From: a virus
Virus record (IMG/VR): IMGVR_UViG_3300036771_000168
Location: 1-44,307 of that record
DNA length: 44,307 nt
Strand: one strand, 5' to 3'
Each line of letters starts with the position of its first letter. Position 1 is the first letter of the stretch. Below, piece by piece: positions 1 through 6,422 of this stretch. The notes under the pieces are model-generated. The model was not told the DNA's origin, ran no database searches, and saw nothing but the letters and a program-made list of their open reading frames with translations. Position numbers and translations under genes: made by a program.

Positions 1-1224
1 ATGGTTCAGGGCCTGAATAAGCTAACAGACAGGAAGTTGAAGTCTTTGCTGGGAGTAAGTGCTGATAAAGAGGTTAAGCTTACTGACGGTGGTGGGCTGA
101 TGGTTCGTATTACTAAAGGTGGTGCTATCAGCTGGTTCTTTCGTTATCGCATTGGCGGACGTGATAGTGAGCCGAAGAGGCTAACGCTTGGTAAGTACCC
201 CGACATCGCCCTTAAGCAGGCGCGTGGGCTTAGAGACCAATGCCGTGCCTGGCTGGCAGAAGGTAAAGATCCAAAGCATCAGTTCCAGTTAACCAGAAGT
301 GAGACGCTAAAACCTGTCACTGTTAAGGACGCGATTCAGTACTGGATCACCGAATATGCCGAGGATAATCGCTCAAACGTGGAACGGCATAAGGCTCAGC
401 TTGAGAAGCACATTTATCCCTACATCGGGAATATGGCTCTGTCGGACTGTGAAACTCGCTATTGGCTTGATTGTTTCGATAGGATGAAACGAAAAGCCCC
501 TGTGGCAGCTGGCTATGTGTTTCAGATGTGTAAGCAGGCTCTGAAGTTTTGCCGGGTACGCCGATACGCAATGAGCACTGCGTTGGATGATCTCGCCATT
601 CCTGATGTTGGAAAGAAGCAGGCGAAGAAGGACCGCGTATTGTCAGATAAAGAGGTCGGCGACCTTTGGCGAGCTATTTCCAGCGAGAACATGTTGCCCT
701 ACTATTCCCGGCTGCTAAAGATCGTCACACTGTTCGGTTGTCGCACAAAAGAAATTCGGTTATCTGAGTGGTGTGAGTGGGATTTTGATTCTTGGGTATG
801 GACGGTTCCAAAGGAGCACAGTAAAGGCGGAGAAAAGATAGTGCGGCCTGTCCCCGGAGAAATGCGCCCATTCATCCAAAAGCTGCATGATGAGACAAAA
901 TCATCTGGATATCTCCTCGGCGTGGTAAAGAAAAGCGAAGCCGTTAGCCAGTGGGGCCGTAGCGTTTATAAAAAACTGGGGCATTCTGAACCGTGGACAT
1001 TGCATGATTTGCGGCGAACGCTTGCAACGCATATGAATAATATGGGTATCGCTCCGCACGTTGTTGAACAGTTGCTGGGCCACTCAATGCCGGGGGTTAT
1101 GGCGATTTATAACCGTAGTCTGTACTTGCCGGAGAAGCTGGATGCACTCAATAAATGGCATGAGTGTTTAGAAATTCTTGCGGGAAAAAATCAAAATTTA
1201 TTTCTTATGAAGAAAGTTGACTAG
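1..1224 (+). CDS. int: P4-type tyrosine site-specific integrase
   Basis: This 407-residue enzyme would insert and excise the prophage by tyrosine recombination. The N-terminus (about residues 1-95) has the DUF4102-type arm-binding fold sequence (LTDGGGLMVRIT, LGKYPDIALKQAR). A core-binding domain follows at about 105-195 and the catalytic domain from about 210. The catalytic set is complete: R248 in FGCRTKEIRL, K275, H335 and R338 in LHDLRRT, H361 in LLGHS and the nucleophile Y370 in AIYNRS. The gene begins at the first base of the window, so its ribosome binding site, promoter and the left attachment site cannot be seen. The downstream gene starts 8 bases after its stop and is probably co-transcribed. 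Confidence 0.96.
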   Translation: MVQGLNKLTDRKLKSLLGVSADKEVKLTDGGGLMVRITKGGAISWFFRYRIGGRDSEPKRLTLGKYPDIALKQARGLRDQCRAWLAEGKDPKHQFQLTRSETLKPVTVKDAIQYWITEYAEDNRSNVERHKAQLEKHIYPYIGNMALSDCETRYWLDCFDRMKRKAPVAAGYVFQMCKQALKFCRVRRYAMSTALDDLAIPDVGKKQAKKDRVLSDKEVGDLWRAISSENMLPYYSRLLKIVTLFGCRTKEIRLSEWCEWDFDSWVWTVPKEHSKGGEKIVRPVPGEMRPFIQKLHDETKSSGYLLGVVKKSEAVSQWGRSVYKKLGHSEPWTLHDLRRTLATHMNNMGIAPHVVEQLLGHSMPGVMAIYNRSLYLPEKLDALNKWHECLEILAGKNQNLFLMKKVD

Positions 1225-1232
1225 GGGGGTAT

Positions 1233-1937
1233 ATGAAAACAACTGATTATCATGATGTATGGTTTAAAGATTCAACAGAGCAAGTACAAAATAAAAATAA
1301 GATTGTGCCAAGAGAGTTCATTCAAAGTGATGGGTATAAACGACACGTCGCTGCTTTGAATGAAATATATGATATGGATGAGAGTGAAATTGATAATGGT
1401 TTTATTGAGTCCATCTCTGGTGATACATTTGATAATGACTGCGAGTATTTCATCGGTAAATATGAAAAATATTTTCCTGGTGAGCAAATTGATTATTCAG
1501 ACATTTATGCATCTATCTGGGAAGACCAAAAAGTCAAAGAAGGAAGCTTCTATCATTTTTTAAATTCATGCGCATTTGAATTATGTAGAAGGCTTAGGGT
1601 TTCAAAAAAATTGTTTTTCCCTCTGGCTTTTGAAATTATATTGCATATAGTGCAAGAAAGAAACGATGAAGCTTTTTCTTTGTATATGATTATGCTTTAT
1701 CCAGTGAGGTATGCAGAAGATAAGGCTAATTTTGCGTCACGGCTTGGTAAATCAGGCGGAAGACCGACACATGAACATAAAGCAGAAACTATAAGGATAG
1801 CCAAAAAGGTTATTCAAGAAAATCCAAGGATGAGTGTGGATGCAATTTGCTCTATTGTTTATAAAGATATTTACGATAGATACAATAACCCGCCGTCCTT
1901 AGCAAGCGTAAGACGTTGGGTTAATGAAAGTAGATAA
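1233..1937 (+). CDS. Unrecognised protein coupled to integrase
   Basis: I do not recognise this 234-residue protein. It is A+T-rich compared with int and has an acidic N-terminal half. The last 60 residues are basic and start with SGGRPTHEHKAE; they end in ASVRRWVNESR, which looks like a winged or helix-turn-helix DNA-binding tail. The start is supported by a GGGGGGT ribosome binding site a few bases upstream, overlapping the end of int. Co-transcription with int suggests a role in control of integration or excision, but that is inference from position only. A strong terminator follows directly. Confidence 0.75.
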   Translation: MKTTDYHDVWFKDSTEQVQNKNKIVPREFIQSDGYKRHVAALNEIYDMDESEIDNGFIESISGDTFDNDCEYFIGKYEKYFPGEQIDYSDIYASIWEDQKVKEGSFYHFLNSCAFELCRRLRVSKKLFFPLAFEIILHIVQERNDEAFSLYMIMLYPVRYAEDKANFASRLGKSGGRPTHEHKAETIRIAKKVIQENPRMSVDAICSIVYKDIYDRYNNPPSLASVRRWVNESR

Positions 1938-1951
1938 AAAGCGGTTTTGAA

Positions 1952-1990
1952 AACAAAGCGGTTGATATATAAAACCGCTTTGTTAAATTT
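1952..1990 (+). terminator. Intrinsic terminator after the int operon
   Basis: A perfect 12-bp stem (AACAAAGCGGTT at 1952-1963, AACCGCTTTGTT at 1973-1984) encloses a 9-base A+T loop and is followed by AAATTTT. It lies 15 bases after the stop of the preceding gene. The A+T symmetry means it could act on both strands. Confidence 0.85.
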
Positions 1991-2086
1991 TACTGCTAAT
2001 GTTTTGCCAAGCGCTATGTAATAATATCCAGACGATTCAGAAAGATTAAAAATAGCCTCCACAAACGTAGAAACAGTGGAGACAAC

Positions 2087-2371
2087 ATGCCAAATATCAC
2101 CTTTACCCCGCCAAATCCTGAGCAACGTCGCACTCTCCTGGAAGAGTACGGCTTCAAGTTCGATCGCCGTATTCGTGAAGATGAATGCAGCGAAATCACC
2201 AGCCTTTCCCGTTCCAGTCGCTGGAAGATGGAGCAGCAGGGCCGCTTCCCTCCGCGCTGCCATTTTGGCCGCAACAGCTGCGCCTGGCTTCTTTCTGATG
2301 TGCTCTGGTGGGTTCGAAATCCCCCGGCAGTAGTCAACGTTAACAACCCGTACAGCCGTAAATCGGCCTAA
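2087..2371 (+). CDS. AlpA-family helix-turn-helix regulator
   Basis: This 94-residue protein has the short MerR/AlpA-like DNA-binding layout: ITSLSRSSRWKMEQQGRFP (recognition helix region, about residues 37-55), then CHFGRNSCAWLLSDVLWWV, matching the AlpA pattern of a helix-turn-helix, a small wing and a WL.SDV.WW helix. AlpA-type proteins in P4-like elements act as excisionase or as activators of integrase genes. The position just inside int fits that role here. A GTGGAG ribosome binding site lies upstream of the ATG at 2087. Confidence 0.85.
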   Translation: MPNITFTPPNPEQRRTLLEEYGFKFDRRIREDECSEITSLSRSSRWKMEQQGRFPPRCHFGRNSCAWLLSDVLWWVRNPPAVVNVNNPYSRKSA

Positions 2372-2381
2372 CAGGAATGCA

Positions 2382-2483
2382 ATGCAAACTCTCGCAAATT
2401 CGACTGAACAGCGAAAAGAAAATAAGTTGCGAGCAATTGCACTAAGTAATCATCAGTATTTGAATCGCCGTCGCGACAGCTAA
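2382..2483 (+). CDS. Small basic protein, 33 residues
   Basis: A short reading frame (MQTLANSTEQRKE... ending NRRRDS) follows alpA after 10 bases. It has a good ribosome binding site (AGGA at 2373-2376, 5 bases before the ATG) and ends 25 bases before the next start. The product is basic, with no recognisable domain. An alternative ATG at 2377 in another frame is less well placed for the same Shine-Dalgarno sequence. It is supported by spacing and ribosome binding site only. Confidence 0.45.
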   Translation: MQTLANSTEQRKENKLRAIALSNHQYLNRRRDS

Positions 2484-2508
2484 AAAAAGCTTAAACGGAG
2501 AATAACTA

Positions 2509-3204
2509 ATGAAACTCAAAGATAGCCCCTTATCTGGGGAGGGGCAGACTCACTCTAAGGACAGCCAGGAAGATATTACCGCTGTTCGCCGGCAGGTTAT
2601 TTCCGGCGACTGGTCACCTATTAACAACGGTGATTACACGCTTACCGACCTGGGCCTGCGTCACAATGGTGGTGGGCTCCTGTGGCTGCGTTCTGGTAAG
2701 TCTGTGCATGAGTCTGACAGTGATACTGGCCCAGGCGGGAAAGACAAAAATATAGGCACTGTTAACGGTCTTCCGCTTGAGATGGTTAGCCAGTGGAATG
2801 AGTACCCAACCACTCGCAGTTTTGCGGTATCCGTTCCCACTGAATTACGTCGCCAGTATTACACCGATGATTCAGCATTCAGCGAGGCGATGCGTAAAGC
2901 CGGTTATGTGGCGATCCGTACCCGCCAACTAACGGGCAAAGATGCCCGCTTCTGGTTATATCGTGTGACCGGGAATGATAAAGGGGTTGTCGCAGCAGTA
3001 CCCGCGCAGCATAAGGCTTGTAGCGTAGTTGTCCAGACAATGACAAAGCCGCACCCATGGTTTAAACGCGTCGCACTTGATGGAGAATGGCAGAACGTTT
3101 ATGCCGATCACATCCACTTCCTGACGAAGAAACGCCACCGTGTTGAGGGTGTTCGTGTTCAGGGCTATACCGCTGGTGGGCTGAAAGTCGAGGTGCTGTC
3201 ATGA
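2509..3204 (+). CDS. Unrecognised early phage protein
   Basis: This 231-residue protein is not one I can name. The first 25 residues are polar. The body contains glycine-rich segments (GLRHNGGGLLWLRSG) and a mixed alpha/beta-like part (residues about 95-231), with basic stretches near the end (HFLTKKRHRVEGVRV). There is no signal peptide or membrane segment. The start at 2509 has ACGGAGAATAACTA upstream, a good Shine-Dalgarno sequence. The gene ends just before a terminator that serves the opposing gene, so this early transcript probably stops here too. Confidence 0.7.
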   Translation: MKLKDSPLSGEGQTHSKDSQEDITAVRRQVISGDWSPINNGDYTLTDLGLRHNGGGLLWLRSGKSVHESDSDTGPGGKDKNIGTVNGLPLEMVSQWNEYPTTRSFAVSVPTELRRQYYTDDSAFSEAMRKAGYVAIRTRQLTGKDARFWLYRVTGNDKGVVAAVPAQHKACSVVVQTMTKPHPWFKRVALDGEWQNVYADHIHFLTKKRHRVEGVRVQGYTAGGLKVEVLS

Positions 3205-3235
3205 TGACTCTTATCGACCACGGCTTCGGTTTGCA

Positions 3236-3266
3236 TAAAGAAAAAGGCAGCGTTCGCAGCGCTGCC
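3236..3266 (-). terminator. Terminator of the YlcI/YnfO-like gene
   Basis: A 7-bp stem (GGCAGCG at 3246-3252, CGCTGCC at 3260-3266) is followed on the minus strand by CTTTTTCTTT, a clear U tract. On the plus strand the tail is only CTTT, so it mainly ends the minus-strand gene at 3299-3628. It may also weakly stop the plus-strand transcript of the gene ending at 3204. Confidence 0.75.
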
Positions 3267-3298
3267 CTTTGGGTGAATCACTCAGCCAAATTTTCGGC

Positions 3299-3628
3299 TC
3301 AGTCTGTGTCTTGCTTGGACTTTTTGCGTTGGCATCGTTCGAGCTCATCATGCGCGATATCGACTATAGCACGGAGGTCTGTGCCTGCCCGCGCCCCAAT
3401 CTCTTCTATCCGGGACAAGGCTCGCAACGCCTCATCTAAACTGGAGAGCAATTTTCCCTCTCCGCTTTCTCTGAGCTGGCGGCGAGCTATTTCGCCTCGC
3501 AAAGCAGTGACGATAAATCCAGCATTGCTTTCATTGGCCAGCTTTACGGACTCCATCGACTCCATTACATCATGCGGAATGCGAACAGTTGTTAACTGTG
3601 ACTTGGCATTCTTGTTCGGTGTAGCCAT
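3299..3628 (-). CDS. YlcI/YnfO-like ribbon-helix-helix protein
   Basis: This 109-residue protein begins MATPNKNAKSQLTTVRIPHD and continues VMESMESVKLANESNAGFIV, the short beta strand and two helices of a ribbon-helix-helix DNA-binding domain (about residues 10-50). A C-terminal amphipathic helix follows. It resembles the YlcI/YnfO family of enterobacterial prophages. The start at 3628 is chosen because AGGAG lies upstream on the minus strand and because the domain begins here; a longer frame to 3817 would run through the control region. It faces away from the Icd/antirepressor operon across 190 bases with repeated operator-like motifs, so it may repress that operon and itself. Confidence 0.82.
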   Translation of the reverse strand: MATPNKNAKSQLTTVRIPHDVMESMESVKLANESNAGFIVTALRGEIARRQLRESGEGKLLSSLDEALRALSRIEEIGARAGTDLRAIVDIAHDELERCQRKKSKQDTD

Positions 3629-3648
3629 TGCTGAAACTCCTGAAAATA

Positions 3649-3728
3649 GGTGTGTTTCAGTATACATGAAAAAAGAAATACAAAAAGAGTTGACGTGTGT
3701 TTCCCTTGTGGATAAATTGAAACACACC
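3649..3728. promoter_or_regulatory. Divergent promoter region with three operator-like repeats
   Basis: The decamer GGTGTGTTTC occurs at 3649-3658, again with one mismatch (CGTGTGTTTC) at 3694-3703, and inverted as GAAACACACC at 3719-3728. A plus-strand promoter fits between them: TTGACG at 3690-3695, a 17-base spacer, TAAATT at 3713-3718. A minus-strand -10 candidate TATACT (3659-3664 complement) sits beside the first copy, with no good -35. Repeats that overlap both promoter regions are what an autoregulated ribbon-helix-helix repressor would bind. Confidence 0.6.
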
Positions 3729-3756
3729 AACAGCAGGTTGAGTAATACAAAAGATA

Positions 3757-3818
3757 ACGCCCTCCAGTGCTCGAACACTAAGAGGGCGTCTAACCACAAT
3801 GTTATCGGAGCTAACACT
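3757..3818 (+). promoter_or_regulatory. Structured leader RNA of the Icd/antirepressor operon
   Basis: Between the promoter and the Icd-like start codon the transcript can form an 8-bp stem (ACGCCCTC at 3757-3764, GAGGGCGT at 3782-3789) topped by AGTG/CACT. A second hairpin, TGTTA 3800-3804 with TAACA 3812-3816, holds the Shine-Dalgarno GGAG (3807-3810) in its loop. TAAC at 3791-3794 can compete for the same GTTA. The heptamer AACACTA of the first hairpin (3774-3780) recurs at the start codon (3813-3819), so AGTG at 3766-3769 could pair with either. Phage P1 controls icd/ant with the c4 antisense RNA from the equivalent place; whether this is a c4-type RNA is inference. Confidence 0.55.
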
Positions 3819-4073
3819 ATGGCATATCAACATAGTACCCAAACTCGCCCTAAATTTCAGTATCGTTTTCTCGCTCTCAATCGTTCAGATATGAGCGCTA
3901 AACCCTGCCGTGTCTCCGTTGAAGCACCGACAGAGCATGATGCCCGCATGTTACTGGCACCGTACTTCATCCTTTCGCTGGCCGCTCGCCTCCCTGCTTA
4001 TGGGGATTGTGATATCACCACGCCCACCAACTATGGCGATATGACCACGGTTCAGGAGGTATGCCATGCATAA
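3819..4073 (+). CDS. Icd-like host cell division inhibitor
   Basis: This 84-residue protein starts MAYQHSTQTRPKFQYRFLAL and has the FILSLAARLPA segment shared by the prophage proteins annotated as Icd-like. In phage P1 Icd blocks cell division and is made from the same transcript as the antirepressor. The start at 3819 follows GGAG by 8 bases. The frame is open further upstream, but that part is antisense to the ribbon-helix-helix gene and its control region. The stop overlaps the next ATG by 8 bases, so the following genes are translationally coupled. Confidence 0.75.
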   Translation: MAYQHSTQTRPKFQYRFLALNRSDMSAKPCRVSVEAPTEHDARMLLAPYFILSLAARLPAYGDCDITTPTNYGDMTTVQEVCHA

Positions 4074-4296
4074 CTTCATATATCACACCAAAGATAATGC
4101 GCTTCTACGTGCCCAGCGGCTGGCTGACCTGCTTCACTGCGCAGATCACCTTGCAATCAGTGGCTCAGAAGAAAACGCGCGCTTTATTCCTGTACTCGTT
4201 GATATCGCTGCTGACTATGCGCAGGCGCTGGTGAATGAGCTGGATGCAGGTGAAACATCAACGGGTAAATCTGCGCAGGGGGTGTGCAATGGCTGA
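4066..4296 (+). CDS. Small early protein, 76 residues
   Basis: I do not recognise this protein. It is predicted to be mostly helical (LLRAQRLADLLHCADHLA; IPVLVDIAADYAQALVNELD) and soluble. The start overlaps the end of the Icd-like gene by 8 bases, with CAGGAGG just upstream. The end overlaps the next gene by 8 bases. It is a member of the tightly packed Icd/antirepressor operon. Confidence 0.75.
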   Translation: MHNFIYHTKDNALLRAQRLADLLHCADHLAISGSEENARFIPVLVDIAADYAQALVNELDAGETSTGKSAQGVCNG

Positions 4297-4642
4297 ATCA
4301 TACGAACAGCACACAGGCAGACTTTGCCGGAAACTGGCGAAAGCGTACATACGCCACACTCTGAACGACAGCGGAAGACCGGTCTCATTTGTCAACGCTG
4401 ACAACGGCCAGCGCGTTATGGTCATGCTTGAGGAGGCGTCCACGGCGACCTGTATTCGTAAAGGGTTGGTTAATCCGGCAGAGAAGGAATATCCGGGCCA
4501 GACGGGGAAGGCTTTCGCCCTGCACATGCTGAACGTTTGCTTTGACGGTGAAGATATCGGCATTGAAGGACTGGATGTGATGAACAGCATTTTTGCTGAC
4601 GGTGTGGCGACATATTTTGAGCGGGAGAAGAGCAATGACTAA
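4289..4642 (+). CDS. Early operon protein, 117 residues
   Basis: The protein (MAESYEQHTGRLCRKLAK onward) is not one I can name. It appears to be a small mixed alpha/beta protein with a short strand-rich part (PVSFVNADNGQRVMVMLEE) and an acidic C-terminal half. The start at 4289 was chosen over an upstream ATG at 4235 because CAGGGGG lies just before it and because it gives the 8-base overlap seen at the other junctions of this operon. Confidence 0.7.
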   Translation: MAESYEQHTGRLCRKLAKAYIRHTLNDSGRPVSFVNADNGQRVMVMLEEASTATCIRKGLVNPAEKEYPGQTGKAFALHMLNVCFDGEDIGIEGLDVMNSIFADGVATYFEREKSND

Positions 4643-5420
4643 GAAAACTGAACTGGCTCCAGTAGCAGCGCGCGATCTGCAAATCATCGAATATCGCGGA
4701 CAGCGTGTGGCGACCACTGAACAGATGGCTGCGGGATATGGTGCCAGCGAGCAGATGATTACCAATAACTATAACCGTAACAAATCACGCTTTATTGAAG
4801 GCAAACATTACTTCAAGCTTTCCGGCGAAGAAGTGGAAATTTTGCGCAACTCATTTAGAGGTGTGCAAATTTCACCAAAAGCACGTTCGCTGACTCTCTG
4901 GACTGAACGCGGCGCGGCCAACCACGCGAAGATACTGGAAACCGATCAGGCGTGGGACTACTTCAATGACCTGACCGAGTTCTATTTCAACCGTCGTAAA
5001 GCTTTATCACTGCCGGGCGAACTCAGCCGCCTGGAAATCCTTCAAATGGCAATTGATGCAGAACAGGGCCGCCTCGCAGAAAAAATCCGCGCTGACGAAG
5101 CCGAGCGCACCAAAGCGGAAATTGGCAGTCGCCGTGAAGCAACATCAATGGCAACCGCGTCGGCGGCCACGCGCAAACTGAAGAAACTTGCCGAACGCCT
5201 GGGCGAGCACGAAAAGCATGCCACTGTAAAAGCAGTGAAAAAAATTACTGATACTGAATACTCATGGCGGCCACTGAAAAAGTGGTGTGAGCAGAATGGC
5301 CTTGATCCGCATCAGGTGCCGGATAACCAGTTTGGTTTTGTAAAGTCGTGGCCCCGTGAAGCCTGGCTGGCTGTACACGGTGTGGATCTGACCGTGTTGT
5401 ATGGAGGTGAGCATGCGTAA
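4635..5420 (+). CDS. ORF6N-domain phage antirepressor
   Basis: This 261-residue protein has an N-terminal ORF6N domain (about residues 15-120): IIEYRGQRVATTEQMA, then NRNKSRFIEGKHYFKL, then SLTLWTERGAANHAKIL and DYFNDLTEFYF. A charged coiled-coil-like linker (about 130-200) leads to a C-terminal domain with WRPLKKWCEQNGL and VKSWPREAWLAVHGVDL. Proteins of this kind counteract repressors to start lytic growth. Its place downstream of the Icd-like gene is that of ant in phage P1. The start at 4635 follows GGGAGAAG and overlaps the previous gene by 8 bases; the frame is open further upstream but lacks such a signal. Confidence 0.86.
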   Translation: MTKKTELAPVAARDLQIIEYRGQRVATTEQMAAGYGASEQMITNNYNRNKSRFIEGKHYFKLSGEEVEILRNSFRGVQISPKARSLTLWTERGAANHAKILETDQAWDYFNDLTEFYFNRRKALSLPGELSRLEILQMAIDAEQGRLAEKIRADEAERTKAEIGSRREATSMATASAATRKLKKLAERLGEHEKHATVKAVKKITDTEYSWRPLKKWCEQNGLDPHQVPDNQFGFVKSWPREAWLAVHGVDLTVLYGGEHA

Positions 5421-5583
5421 TCTCACCTGGATGAATGCAGTGGACGCACTGACTAAAATTGAAGCTCTTGCCGCTGCCGCGCAGTATCTTACCGCCAACA
5501 CTACGGAGACGGAGCTTTCGCTGGAACTCATGGCTGTGGTTGAAGATATTGCACGCAAAGCACAGGAGAAATCCAATGACTGA
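5413..5583 (+). CDS. Small early protein, 56 residues
   Basis: A short helical protein (MRNLTWMNAVDALTKIEALA...) with no recognised domain. GGAGGTG precedes the ATG at 5413, which overlaps the end of the antirepressor gene by 8 bases. An in-frame ATG at 5401 would lack this ribosome binding site. The end overlaps the next start by 8 bases. Confidence 0.65.
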   Translation: MRNLTWMNAVDALTKIEALAAAAQYLTANTTETELSLELMAVVEDIARKAQEKSND

Positions 5584-5881
5584 TATCTATCATCATATTT
5601 CGCAACCTTGTCTGAGCGAGACGAAAACGGAAACACTTAAAGAAATGTCCCGTGACTGTGATGCAGCGGTCAGTGGCATTCTGGCGGCCATGCGGGCGAT
5701 GGGCAGCATGGCGTTCTGGGCCTGCACCAGTGAAGATTATTCGGAAGAGCTGGCAAAGGATGATTTGCGCGATTTAGGCGAGTCGATGATGTATTTGCCG
5801 CGTATTGTCCAGGCTCTGAGTGAAAACGCAAATAATGCTGAATTTGAACTCAGACAACGTGACGCCAAGGCGAAAAAGTAG
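5576..5881 (+). CDS. Early operon protein, 101 residues
   Basis: The product (MTDIYHHISQPCLSETKTET...) is a soluble, mainly helical protein ending in a charged tail (RQRDAKAKK). I do not recognise it. The ATG at 5576 lies 8 bases after GGAG and overlaps the previous stop by 8 bases. It is the last gene of the overlapping Icd/antirepressor series; a 98-base gap follows. Confidence 0.65.
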   Translation: MTDIYHHISQPCLSETKTETLKEMSRDCDAAVSGILAAMRAMGSMAFWACTSEDYSEELAKDDLRDLGESMMYLPRIVQALSENANNAEFELRQRDAKAKK

Positions 5882-5932
5882 CGGTACGCTTTTAGCCAAA
5901 TAAAGCAGCCATTCAAAAAAATATTTACAGCC

Positions 5933-5960
5933 TTCAGGCCGGGGATCCGCACGGCCTGAA
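5933..5960. repeat. Inverted repeat in an intergenic gap
   Basis: TTCAGGCC at 5933-5940 is inverted as GGCCTGAA at 5953-5960 with a 12-base loop. There is no U tract after it, so it is more likely an RNA leader structure or an operator than a terminator. It sits 20 bases before the next start codon. Confidence 0.45.
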
Positions 5961-5979
5961 TAAGGGGAAAGGTTTATTT

Positions 5980-6360
5980 ATGTTCGTCACGAAAAACACG
6001 CTGGAATTAAATCGTAAACATATTGCTGGCGCATTTATCGAACATTGCATGAAGCGAAACCAAGGGAAGCCAGTGCTTAATCTCGTGGTTGGACGACAGC
6101 TTGTCGCCATTAGCGCATTAAGCGAATACGCGGTGTGCAACTGCCTCATCCACACTTTTGAGATGCAGTGCATTCAGAAATACGGATCCGGAAAGGGTAT
6201 TCCCATGCTGACTGAAACCTATTCGGAAATGCTGAAAAAGGACAACAGTAAATTAACACCTGACGGGGTGGATTTTATTAACGAGGTTATGAAAGAGGCG
6301 GTATCTGCTGCCATTAAAAACCCGGCGGATAATAAATTTGGACTGGAGATGTGTGCATGA
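5980..6360 (+). CDS. Unrecognised early protein, 126 residues
   Basis: The protein (MFVTKNTLELNRKHIAGAFI...) has a hydrophobic mid-part (LNLVVGRQLVAISALSEYAV), which is probably a buried helix, and two cysteines at CNC. No family is apparent. AAGGGGAAAGG lies before the ATG. It is followed by a 4-base ATGA overlap with a 21-residue frame and then the primase, so it probably belongs to the replication operon. Confidence 0.7.
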   Translation: MFVTKNTLELNRKHIAGAFIEHCMKRNQGKPVLNLVVGRQLVAISALSEYAVCNCLIHTFEMQCIQKYGSGKGIPMLTETYSEMLKKDNSKLTPDGVDFINEVMKEAVSAAIKNPADNKFGLEMCA

Positions 6361-6422
6361 GCCAGTTAATCCGTTGTGAAGAGCTTTCTGTCCATTGCGG
6401 AGGTAACAATGCGAAATATTGA
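6357..6422 (+). CDS. Possible 21-residue coupling peptide
   Basis: An ATGA overlap starts a short frame (MSQLIRCEELSVHCGGNNAKY) that ends 14 bases inside the primase gene. GGAG lies upstream. It would carry ribosomes across the primase ribosome binding site. No homologue is recognised, and it may have no function beyond coupling. Confidence 0.35.
   Translation: MSQLIRCEELSVHCGGNNAKY

Noticed and set aside
1-3204. CI/Cro repressor pair
   Set aside because: No lambda-type helix-turn-helix repressor with peptidase domain, and no short Cro-like gene, could be found here or elsewhere in the window.
3201-3818. Upstream extension of the Icd-like reading frame (to 290 residues)
   Set aside because: It would be antisense to the YlcI/YnfO-like gene, its terminator and the control region. 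The ATG at 3819 has a proper ribosome binding site and starts at the family sequence.
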